The notes under the pieces are model-generated. The model ran no database searches and had not been told where the DNA came from. It saw only the letters and a program-made list of their open reading frames with translations. Of a DNA stretch of 5,338 nucleotides, positions 1 through 5,338 are shown in pieces. Every line of letters starts with the position of its first letter. Within the stretch, counting starts at the first letter, position 1. Origin of the DNA: Planctomycetales bacterium (GTDB lineage Bacteria > Planctomycetota > Planctomycetia > Pirellulales > Thermoguttaceae); the NCBI GenBank assembly GCA_007127495.1, contig SKZG01000286.1:1-5338 (forward strand), in the 5' to 3' direction. The position numbers and the translations under genes are program-made.

Positions 1-9
1 CCGGGGGGG

Positions 10-28
10 CGGCAGACGCGTGCTGCCG
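10..28. other. Short inverted repeat downstream of the helicase gene
   Basis: CGGCAG (10-15) and CTGCCG (23-28) form a perfect 6-bp GC-rich stem with a 7-nt loop, 37 nt beyond the helicase stop codon. It could help end transcription of the helicase. On the minus strand, however, it is followed by a run of C rather than T, so it is not a classic intrinsic terminator. Positions 1-65 hold no recognisable gene. Confidence 0.2.
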
Positions 29-65
29 GGCATCGTCCTTTCCCGAAAGACTAGCTGTTGCCGTC

Positions 66-2057
66 CTACTCCTTCACCACCTCGCACTCCGGAAGGGCGG
101 CGAGGAACTGCCGCCCATACGGCTTCGTCCCCAAACGGGGGTCCAATATGACCACCATGCCCGTATCGCTTTGCGTGCGGATCAGACGCCCGAAACCTTG
201 CTTGAGTTTCAGAATGGCCTCGGGCAGTTGGTAGTCGCGGAACGGGTTGCCGCCGCGGGCGCGGATGGCCTCCAGCCGGGCCTCCAACAGCGGGCGGTCG
301 GGCACACTGAACGGCAGCCGGGTGATGATGACGTTCTGCAAGGCGTCGCCGGGTACGTCTACGCCCTGCCAGAAGCTGTCGGTGCCGAACAGCACGCTGC
401 GCGGTTGCCGTTTGAATCGGTCGAGCATCTGGCTGCGAGGCAGGCCGTCGGCCTGGCTCAGCAACGTCAGCCCTTGTTCAAGCAGCCACGGATTCAGCGC
501 TTCGGCCGCCTTCCGCATCATGCCGTAGCTGGTGAACAGCACGAACGCGCGGCCGTCGGTCTCGGCCACGTAGTGGCGGATCAGCTCGAACGCCCGATCC
601 TGGAACGCCGCCGCCTGCTCACTGGGGTCGGGGATGCCTGCCGGCAGTACGAGCCGGGCCTGGCGCCGGTAGTCGAACGGGCTGCCCAGCCGCAAGCCTT
701 CGGCCTCTTGAAGCCCGACGCGCGACTGAAAGAACGCGAACGACTCCTTGCCGGTGGCCAGCGTCGCGCTGGTGGTCACCACGGTATCGACCGGGTCGAA
801 AAGCTGTTCGCGCAGCGCCGGGCCGACGTCGATCGGCGCGGCGGCCAGTTCCACGCGGCGCCAGCGACGTCCGGCAACGTCCTCGATCCAATAGACCGCG
901 TCGGCGATGCGCTGCTCCATCCACTGGTCGAGTTCGCCGGCGATGGTCATCAGCCGGTCGGCGGCGGCGGTGAAGTCCTGCGACTGGTCGGACTCCTTTA
1001 CCTTCTTGCCCTCCGCACGCACCATGCCCGATAGCCTCGCCAGCCCCTCGCTGAGCGGATTGGGCAGGTCGGGCGGCTGGCGGACGCGGCCGTTCGCCGG
1101 CCCCTGGCCCTTCTGCCACTGGACCAGGTCATCGAAGAACTGGTCGGCCCGGTGCCGGCATTCTTCGACCATGCGTTGGGCCTTGGCCGTGCCGCCCCGG
1201 CCCACGAGCAGGCCCTTATTCGTCCGGTCGTTGTATAGCTTTCGCAGCACCCATTCGACCTGCCCGCTGGTGATGCGCAGCCCCAGGTGGTCGCCGGCAA
1301 CGGCCTCCATGGTGTGGGCTTCGTCGAACACGACGACGTGGTAGTCGGGCAGCAGCCGCACCTGATTCCGCCGCAGCGCCAAGTCGGTGAACAACAGCGC
1401 GTGGTTGACAATCATCACCTGCGCGTCTTGCAGCTCTCGGCGCGAGCGGTAGTAATGGCAGTTCTTGTACTGCGGGCAATTCCGGCCCATGCAGTTGCTC
1501 CCGTCGCTCTTGACCTCGTCCCAGACGGCAGGCAGGGGCTTGAAGTCGAGGTCGGCCATGGAGCCGTCGTCGGTCTCCTTGGCCCATCGGCCTAGGACGC
1601 GAAGCTGCTCGTGTTCCTCCGCGGTGCTGAACAGCCCGCCGGCGCGCTGCATTGCGTTCTGCAAGCGCCGGAGGCTGACGTAATTCCCTCGCCCTTTCGC
1701 CAGGACCGCACGAAACTTCAGCGGGATGACCTCCTGGAGAAACGGGATGTCCTTGTGGATAAGCTGCTCCTGAAGGCTGATCGTATGCGTGGAAATGAGC
1801 GCGCGGCGGCGGGGCTCGCCCTCGGGTGTCTCGCCCGCGACGGCAAGTATAGCCGGCACCAGGTAGGCGAAGCTCTTGCCCACACCGGTGCCCGCCTCGA
1901 CGATCTGGTGCCGCTTGGCGGCAATCGCCCGCTCGACCGCCTCGGCCATGGCCAACTGCTCCCGGCGGTGTTCGTAGCCGGGAAGTCGCTTCGCAATTCG
2001 CCCCTCCGGGCCCAAGATGTCGATGGCGGAAAACATGCGTGGTGTGCCGGCAGCCAT
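66..2057 (-). CDS. dinG: DinG/YoaA-family ATP-dependent DNA helicase (XPD-like, Fe-S group)
   Basis: This 663-residue protein carries the full helicase motif set of the DinG/XPD superfamily 2 group, whose members unwind DNA 5'-3' and resolve forked, D-loop or R-loop structures in the cytoplasm. Visible motifs: Walker [10 protein letters not shown] (54-62), motif Ia STHT (89-92), DEAH box (245-248), TTSATL (428-433), VLFTSY (506-511), [15 protein letters not shown] (557-571) and QGFGRLIR (620-627). The iron-sulfur insert lies between Walker A and DEAH, with Cys189, Cys194 and Cys200. The expected first cysteine, in the KGRxNYxC context, is Ser128 (codon AGC). Residues about 263-410 would form the arch domain. 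There is no N-terminal exonuclease domain, unlike Firmicutes DinG. The ATG at 2057 gives the longest ATG-started form; Met8 (ATG at 2036) starts nearer the conserved [13 protein letters not shown] segment and is equally possible. Neither has a strong ribosome binding site; AGGGA lies 12 nt before 2057. The family is certain; DinG versus YoaA is not resolved. Confidence 0.9.
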   Translation of the reverse strand: MAAGTPRMFSAIDILGPEGRIAKRLPGYEHRREQLAMAEAVERAIAAKRHQIVEAGTGVGKSFAYLVPAILAVAGETPEGEPRRRALISTHTISLQEQLIHKDIPFLQEVIPLKFRAVLAKGRGNYVSLRRLQNAMQRAGGLFSTAEEHEQLRVLGRWAKETDDGSMADLDFKPLPAVWDEVKSDGSNCMGRNCPQYKNCHYYRSRRELQDAQVMIVNHALLFTDLALRRNQVRLLPDYHVVVFDEAHTMEAVAGDHLGLRITSGQVEWVLRKLYNDRTNKGLLVGRGGTAKAQRMVEECRHRADQFFDDLVQWQKGQGPANGRVRQPPDLPNPLSEGLARLSGMVRAEGKKVKESDQSQDFTAAADRLMTIAGELDQWMEQRIADAVYWIEDVAGRRWRRVELAAAPIDVGPALREQLFDPVDTVVTTSATLATGKESFAFFQSRVGLQEAEGLRLGSPFDYRRQARLVLPAGIPDPSEQAAAFQDRAFELIRHYVAETDGRAFVLFTSYGMMRKAAEALNPWLLEQGLTLLSQADGLPRSQMLDRFKRQPRSVLFGTDSFWQGVDVPGDALQNVIITRLPFSVPDRPLLEARLEAIRARGGNPFRDYQLPEAILKLKQGFGRLIRTQSDTGMVVILDPRLGTKPYGRQFLAALPECEVVKE

Positions 2058-2099
2058 TCGGCGGCGCGGTCCCTGCCGGGGTCGGGGGAGAAACGCTTC

Positions 2100-2128
2100 A
2101 TTCTGCCGCCGCGGCCCCGTTCCGTCAA
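2100..2128 (-). promoter_or_regulatory. Candidate sigma-70-type promoter for the helicase gene
   Basis: Read on the minus strand, TTGACG (2128-2123) matches the -35 consensus at 5 of 6 positions. After a 17-nt spacer, CAGAAT (2105-2100) matches the -10 consensus at 4 of 6. Transcription would begin near 2093, about 36 nt before the ATG at 2057 and 57 nt before the ATG at 2036. Orientation and spacing fit, but it was found by eye in GC-rich DNA and planctomycete promoters are poorly defined. Confidence 0.35.
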
Positions 2129-2181
2129 CCGCCCACCGAGTATCCCCGGCCCTTCCCTTCGCCCGTCTCGACGCTCGGCGT

Positions 2182-2194
2182 CCCGATCATCGGG
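2182..2194. repeat. Perfect 13-bp palindrome between divergent genes
   Basis: CCCGAT-C-ATCGGG is a perfect inverted repeat with a 1-nt centre. It sits between the two candidate divergent promoters, and a further copy of the half-site ATCGGG occurs at 2236-2241, just before the candidate plus-strand -10 element. The form suits a dimeric regulator, but a 13-bp palindrome can arise by chance and no regulator gene is nearby. Confidence 0.25.
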
Positions 2195-2218
2195 CCCAAA
2201 AACAAGCAGGGGGGAATA

Positions 2219-2247
2219 TGGACGCCGGCACCGCCATCGGGTAGGAT
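2219..2247 (+). promoter_or_regulatory. Candidate sigma-70-type promoter for the zinc-ribbon membrane gene
   Basis: TGGACG (2219-2224) matches the -35 consensus at 4 of 6 positions. It is followed by a 17-nt spacer and TAGGAT (2242-2247), a 4 of 6 match to the -10 consensus. Transcription would begin near 2254, about 50 nt before the ATG at 2306. The match is weak; position and spacing are the main support. Confidence 0.3.
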
Positions 2248-2293
2248 ACCGTGCCGTGATTGCTTGCGGCATCTTCCCAACCCAACCTCACAC

Positions 2294-2297
2294 GGAG
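2294..2297 (+). promoter_or_regulatory. Ribosome binding site fixing the start at 2306
   Basis: GGAG lies 8 nt before the ATG at 2306, a normal Shine-Dalgarno distance. It supports this start over in-frame ATGs further upstream such as 2039, which would lie inside the helicase gene. Confidence 0.55.
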
Positions 2298-2305
2298 CCC
2301 AACCG

Positions 2306-3244
2306 ATGTCTATCGAATTCCGTTGCAACCAGTGCGGCAAGCTGCTTCGAACCGGCGACGACACGGCGGGCATGGAGGCGCGGTGCCCGGCGTGCGGGGC
2401 CGTCGTGCCGATTCCTGCAGCGGGGGCGAGTGCCACCGATGTTCAGCCGCACGCCGCCACGATGACGTCATCGCCCGTGACGCCGCCCCCCTCGCCCCCG
2501 GGACAGGGCGGCGGGGCGTCCGGTCAAGCGCCGGGCGCCCTGCCGACAACTCCTGCCGGCGGCCCCACGCCGGGCAGATTCCAGCCCGCCATGATCGACT
2601 TTGGCGACGTCTTTGCCCGTACCTGGAATATCTTCAAGGACCAATGGGGCATGTGCCTGCTGGTCCTATTCCTTGCGATCCTGTTCAACTTGGTGGTCAG
2701 CAACGGTTTGCCCCATGGAGGCCGCCTGATCGGAACCATCGTGAATAACCGGGAACTCGGGGCGTTCCTCTCCGGCATCGGCGGTTTGGTTGGCGGAGTG
2801 CTTTCGCTTTGGATTAGCATTGGCCAAACCCTGATATTCTTGGGCATCGCCCGCGGTGATCCGGTTGACCTCGGCCACCTTTTCGCCGGGGGCCCGTACC
2901 TGCTGCGGATTTTCGTGGCAAGCCTGATCGCCGGAATTGTCATGTTTTTCGGCCTTCTACTGCTCATCGTGCCCGGCGTCTTCCTGGCGCTGATGTTCTG
3001 GCCCTTCTATTTGCTGATCATCGACCGGAACGTGGGCGTGGTCGATTCGTTTGACATTGCCCGAAGGATTACCGACGGCAATAAAGCCACCGTGTTCCTG
3101 CTCGCCATGGTGACGTTTGCCTTGACAGTGGTTTCCGCAATCCCCTGCGGTGTCGGGCTGCTGTTCACAGTTCCCTTTTTCTCACTCATGTGGCCGGTAG
3201 CTTATCTGGCCATGACCAGTCAGCCGACGGCCGATCAGCGGTAG
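2306..3244 (+). CDS. Zinc-ribbon membrane protein of unknown function
   Basis: This 312-residue protein has three parts. Residues 4-35 form a zinc-ribbon-like module with Cys7/Cys10 and Cys27/Cys30 (CxxC-x16-CxxC; FRCNQCGKLLRTG is the typical opening of such modules in planctomycete proteins). Residues about 38-92 are a Pro/Gly/Ala-rich, probably disordered linker. From about 97 on is a membrane domain opening with FGDVFARTWNIFKDQW, with hydrophobic stretches near 116-134, 153-181, 198-216, 217-240, 262-280 and 283-303, so about six membrane passes. The segment IVPGVFLALMFWPFYLLIIDR (221-241) followed by DSFDIARRITDGN resembles the glycerophosphodiester-phosphodiesterase membrane-domain and YciC-like families, whose roles are mostly unknown. 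There is no signal peptide, so the zinc ribbon probably faces the cytoplasm. The start is supported by a GGAG site and by the zinc ribbon beginning at residue 4. The next gene begins 44 bp downstream on the same strand. No function is assigned. Confidence 0.85.
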   Translation: MSIEFRCNQCGKLLRTGDDTAGMEARCPACGAVVPIPAAGASATDVQPHAATMTSSPVTPPPSPPGQGGGASGQAPGALPTTPAGGPTPGRFQPAMIDFGDVFARTWNIFKDQWGMCLLVLFLAILFNLVVSNGLPHGGRLIGTIVNNRELGAFLSGIGGLVGGVLSLWISIGQTLIFLGIARGDPVDLGHLFAGGPYLLRIFVASLIAGIVMFFGLLLLIVPGVFLALMFWPFYLLIIDRNVGVVDSFDIARRITDGNKATVFLLAMVTFALTVVSAIPCGVGLLFTVPFFSLMWPVAYLAMTSQPTADQR

Positions 3245-3288
3245 CCGGCAAGCAAGTAGGGCGACTGCCGAACGCAATTCATGCCGCC

Positions 3289-4377
3289 ATGATCATACTC
3301 AACAAGACGATACGACTGTTTCTCGACGGCATTGGACGCAGGGACGAGTACGAGTTCTACCTCGAGAAGTTCCAGTCCATCGATACGGCATGCTTTGCGC
3401 TGTTATGCCCTGACCTGGGCAGCATCGAGGCGGGTGCCGGCGTCCTGGCGTTCGACCTGCAATTCCTGCTGCGGCTGGAATTGGTTCCGGCCATTCTGCT
3501 GTGCGGCGTTCACGCGGAGTCCATGCAAACGCTGCTTGCGCGCGAGCCGATTTTTGTGTTCCAGCCGCTTGAGGCGGGCGCCGCCGCGGAGTTTATCCAG
3601 CAGGCGGCAGGCAGCGAGAAGGTGCCGGTACTTGTCGGGCAACAGGTTCCATGGGACGAAGCCCTGCCCCGGCTGGTTCCTGCAGTCGCCCGGCGCGTCC
3701 ACTTTGTCCGCGCGGCGGGCGGACTGCAAACCGTTTCAGGGGAACCGTTGCCCTACGTGTATACCCGCAAAGAAAACCCCCTCATCGGGGGCCCCCTCGA
3801 ATACGACTTCCCTGCCTTGGCTGGAAAACTGCTCGAACAGCGGCCAGGCATCCATCTTTCGGTCACCTCGCCCATCAACCTTCTGAGGGAAGTATTCACC
3901 GTGAGGGGAGCGGGAACGCTGTTTCGAAGGGGGAGCGAACTCCAGCGATTCCAGGGGACCGAGGGCATCGACCGCAGACGGCTGGCCGAGTTGCTGGAAA
4001 CGAGCTTCGGAAAAAAGCTGAAGAGCCCTGCCTGCCTGGACCGCGTCGCCCTCGCCTATCTCGAAAAGGACTATCGCGGCGCGGTACTCCTCGAACGGCA
4101 TGCGGCCGGGCACTACCTTTCCAAGTTTGCCGTCGGGAGGGAAGCACGCGGCGAGGGCTTGGCCATGGAACTGTGGCGCGAAGTCTGTCGCGATCACAAC
4201 GCGCTCTTCTGGCGTTCCAACGAGGGGAATCCTTTCAATTCCTGGTATCACAAACAAGCCGACGGCCACCACGTTGCGGGCAAGTGGCAAACTTTCTGGC
4301 GCGGCGTCCCCGCCGAGGCCGTCTCCGGCATCATCGAGTACTGCACTGAGCGCGAAGAGGATTTCCTGGAACCTTAG
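3289..4377 (+). CDS. N-acetylglutamate synthase-like protein: degenerate kinase-like domain plus NAT (GNAT) domain
   Basis: This 362-residue protein appears to have two domains. Residues about 20-225 resemble the amino-acid-kinase fold of N-acetylglutamate kinases: [17 protein letters not shown] (194-210) matches the (S)PxxLLxELFTxxGxGT segment of NAGK/NAGS proteins. The N-terminal Lys-x-Gly-Gly phosphate-binding motif is absent; [13 protein letters not shown] (37-49) stands there, so kinase activity is unlikely. Residues about 230-350 match the NAT domain of animal and Xanthomonas-type N-acetylglutamate synthases: YLSKFAV (276-282), acetyl-CoA loop ARGEGLA (286-292), and the substrate-site signature [15 protein letters not shown] (306-320) with Asp325-Gly326 and a WxxFW segment (333-337). 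By family, this domain transfers acetyl from acetyl-CoA to glutamate, the first step of arginine synthesis. The ATG at 3289 was chosen because an in-frame ATG at 3190 would overlap the upstream gene by 55 bp and adds no conserved sequence. There is no clear Shine-Dalgarno site. No other arginine gene is in the window, so the substrate is inferred. Confidence 0.82.
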   Translation: MIILNKTIRLFLDGIGRRDEYEFYLEKFQSIDTACFALLCPDLGSIEAGAGVLAFDLQFLLRLELVPAILLCGVHAESMQTLLAREPIFVFQPLEAGAAAEFIQQAAGSEKVPVLVGQQVPWDEALPRLVPAVARRVHFVRAAGGLQTVSGEPLPYVYTRKENPLIGGPLEYDFPALAGKLLEQRPGIHLSVTSPINLLREVFTVRGAGTLFRRGSELQRFQGTEGIDRRRLAELLETSFGKKLKSPACLDRVALAYLEKDYRGAVLLERHAAGHYLSKFAVGREARGEGLAMELWREVCRDHNALFWRSNEGNPFNSWYHKQADGHHVAGKWQTFWRGVPAEAVSGIIEYCTEREEDFLEP

Positions 4378-5210
4378 CCTGTAATCGTTCCTTCGAGCGG
4401 GCTACTGGCGGTGGCGTAGAGCTTCTTGGGTATGCGGCCCGACCGAAAGGCGAGCCAGCCCGACTCGGTGGCCAGCCGCATCGCCCGAGCCATGCGCACC
4501 GGGTCTTTCGCATGGGCAATGCCGGTGTTCAACAGCACGCCGTCGGCGCCCAATTCCATGGCCACCGTCACGTCGCTGGCCGTTCCCACCCCGGCGTCGA
4601 CGATGACGGGGTAGTCGGGGTCGTCGGCTTTGAGGTACTCAAGGCAAATGCGAATGGCATTGGGGTTGAGCACCCCCTGGCCGGAGCCGATCGGGCTGCC
4701 GGCCGGCATGACGCTGGTCGCACCCGCCTCTTTCAGCCGGAGCGCCGTGACCGGGTCGTCGCTGGTGTACACGAGCACCTGGAAACCGTCGGCCACCAGT
4801 CGCTTGGTGGCATCGACCGAGGCGATGGGGTCCGGCAGAAGCGTCTTCGTATCGCCCAAAACTTCGAGCTTCACCCAATCGGCGCCGGGATTGCCCATCT
4901 GCTCGAGAATCTCGCGTCCGAGGCGGGCGACGCGCACCGCGTCGTCGGCGGTGAAGCAGCCGGCCGTGTTCGGCAGGATGACGTACCGGTCGGTGTCGAT
5001 GAAGTCGAGCAGGTTGCGCCCTTCGGCGTCGAACAGTCGTTCGCGTCGGACGGCCACGGTGATGCAGTGCGTGCCGGAAACGTCGAGCGCCTCGCGCATG
5101 ACGTCGTAGTCGGCATACTTGCCGGTGCCCACGATCAGCCGGCTGGAGAGCGTATGCCGGCCGAGTTTCAGGAAACTGTCAGGGATGGATTCGTCGTTCA
5201 TGCTTTGCAT
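4374..5210 (-). CDS. thiG: Thiazole synthase ThiG
   Basis: This 278-residue TIM-barrel protein makes the thiazole phosphate half of thiamine from 1-deoxy-D-xylulose 5-phosphate, dehydroglycine and sulfur carried by ThiS thiocarboxylate, in the cytoplasm. The family sequence is complete: [11 protein letters not shown] (22-32), [15 protein letters not shown] (78-92), the Schiff-base lysine Lys114 in [22 protein letters not shown] (168-180), [10 protein letters not shown] (204-213), [17 protein letters not shown] (from 228) and the C-terminal [17 protein letters not shown]. The length is normal to slightly long for the family. The start is uncertain: ATG 5210 lies 10 nt past the thiS stop, ATG 5201 (Met4) would give 275 residues, and a TTG at 5234 would overlap thiS and is less likely. 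It follows thiS directly and should be cotranscribed with it. Its TAA overlaps the TAG of the convergent NAGS-like gene. Confidence 0.96.
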   Translation of the reverse strand: MQSMNDESIPDSFLKLGRHTLSSRLIVGTGKYADYDVMREALDVSGTHCITVAVRRERLFDAEGRNLLDFIDTDRYVILPNTAGCFTADDAVRVARLGREILEQMGNPGADWVKLEVLGDTKTLLPDPIASVDATKRLVADGFQVLVYTSDDPVTALRLKEAGATSVMPAGSPIGSGQGVLNPNAIRICLEYLKADDPDYPVIVDAGVGTASDVTVAMELGADGVLLNTGIAHAKDPVRMARAMRLATESGWLAFRSGRIPKKLYATASSPLEGTITG

Positions 5211-5220
5211 AAGCCAAAAA

Positions 5221-5338
5221 CTAGCCTCCGCCAACCAGGGTCACCACCTCAACGACATCGTCTTCCGCCAGCCGGTGTGCCGGATGGTGCCGCTTGGGAA
5301 CCAATGCTTCATTCACTTCCACGGCCACATGCTTGTCG
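5221..5338 (-). CDS. thiS: Sulfur-carrier protein ThiS, C-terminal part (cut by the window end)
   Basis: The last 38 codons and TAG stop of thiS are visible; the 5' part lies beyond the window. The visible protein contains [14 protein letters not shown], then [17 protein letters not shown] at its end, the usual ThiS ending with a ubiquitin-like beta-grasp core and a terminal Gly-Gly. By family, that glycine tail is adenylated by ThiF and converted to a thiocarboxylate that gives sulfur to ThiG. ThiS proteins are about 66 residues, so roughly 28 residues are missing. The gene is directly upstream of thiG, with a 10-nt gap to the chosen thiG start. Confidence 0.92.
   Translation of the reverse strand, partial: DKHVAVEVNEALVPKRHHPAHRLAEDDVVEVVTLVGGG
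5225..5229 (-). promoter_or_regulatory. Possible thiG ribosome binding site inside the thiS tail codons
   Basis: On the minus strand GGAGG (5229-5225) lies within the last glycine codons of thiS, 14 nt before the ATG at 5210 and 23 nt before that at 5201. This is longer than usual spacing, so it only weakly supports 5210. The GGAGG may simply be the codons for the C-terminal glycines; if used, thiG translation would be coupled to thiS. Confidence 0.3.

Noticed and set aside
38..49. CTTTC-CC-GAAAG inverted repeat as a terminator for the helicase gene
   Set aside because: The 5-bp stem would have a 2-nt loop, is too short to be stable, and is not followed by a T tract on the minus strand.
171..1034. 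Long plus-strand open frame opposite the helicase C-terminal half
   Set aside because: It is a shadow of the helicase coding strand, with composition biased toward Arg, Ala, Gly and Leu and no motif.
1611..2465. Long plus-strand open frame across the helicase 5' end and the intergenic region
   Set aside because: It lies antisense to the conserved helicase motifs and shows no recognisable domain. GC-rich genes commonly leave open antisense frames.
3651..4349. Second plus-strand frame inside the NAGS-like gene
   Set aside because: Its product is Arg/Gly/Pro-rich without motifs, whereas the chosen frame carries the NAT signature to its end.
4630..5109. Plus-strand open frame opposite thiG
   Set aside because: thiG is unambiguous on the minus strand; this frame is Ser/Arg-rich and shows no family features.
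4378..5338. TPP riboswitch for the thiS-thiG pair
   Set aside because: Any such leader would lie upstream of thiS, beyond the window end. The 10-nt thiS-thiG gap leaves no room for one.

Overview
The window looks like ordinary chromosomal DNA from a GC-rich bacterium, most likely a planctomycete (Pirellulales-like). This is inferred from the protein style, not from a marker gene: an N-terminal CxxC...CxxC zinc ribbon joined by a Pro/Gly linker to a membrane domain, a stand-alone N-acetylglutamate-synthase-like protein with an animal-type NAT domain, and weak or absent Shine-Dalgarno sequences at some starts. No mobile element, tRNA, rRNA or CRISPR array was seen.

Layout: (1) 66-2057, minus strand, a complete DinG/YoaA-type superfamily 2 helicase of the XPD-like iron-sulfur group. 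(2) 2058-2305, a divergent intergenic region with a candidate promoter on each strand and a perfect 13-bp palindrome. (3) 2306-3244, plus strand, a zinc-ribbon membrane protein of unknown function. (4) 3289-4377, plus strand, 44 bp further on and possibly cotranscribed, a two-domain protein: a degenerate amino-acid-kinase-like half followed by a GNAT domain of the N-acetylglutamate synthase type. (5) 4374-5210, minus strand, thiG (thiazole synthase), whose stop codon overlaps the stop of gene 4 on the opposite strand. (6) 5221 to the window end, minus strand, the 3' end of thiS, the sulfur-carrier protein that works with ThiG.

The only clear functional pair is thiS-thiG, an operon for the thiazole moiety of thiamine: ThiS thiocarboxylate donates sulfur to ThiG. 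The helicase is a DNA-repair or structure-resolving enzyme with its own upstream region. The zinc-ribbon membrane protein and the NAGS-like protein share a strand but no evident pathway. I do not see a clearly new multi-gene system. The points most worth a second look are the helicase, which has Ser at the expected position of the first iron-sulfur cysteine, and the NAGS-like protein, whose kinase half has lost its recognisable nucleotide-binding glycine motif.
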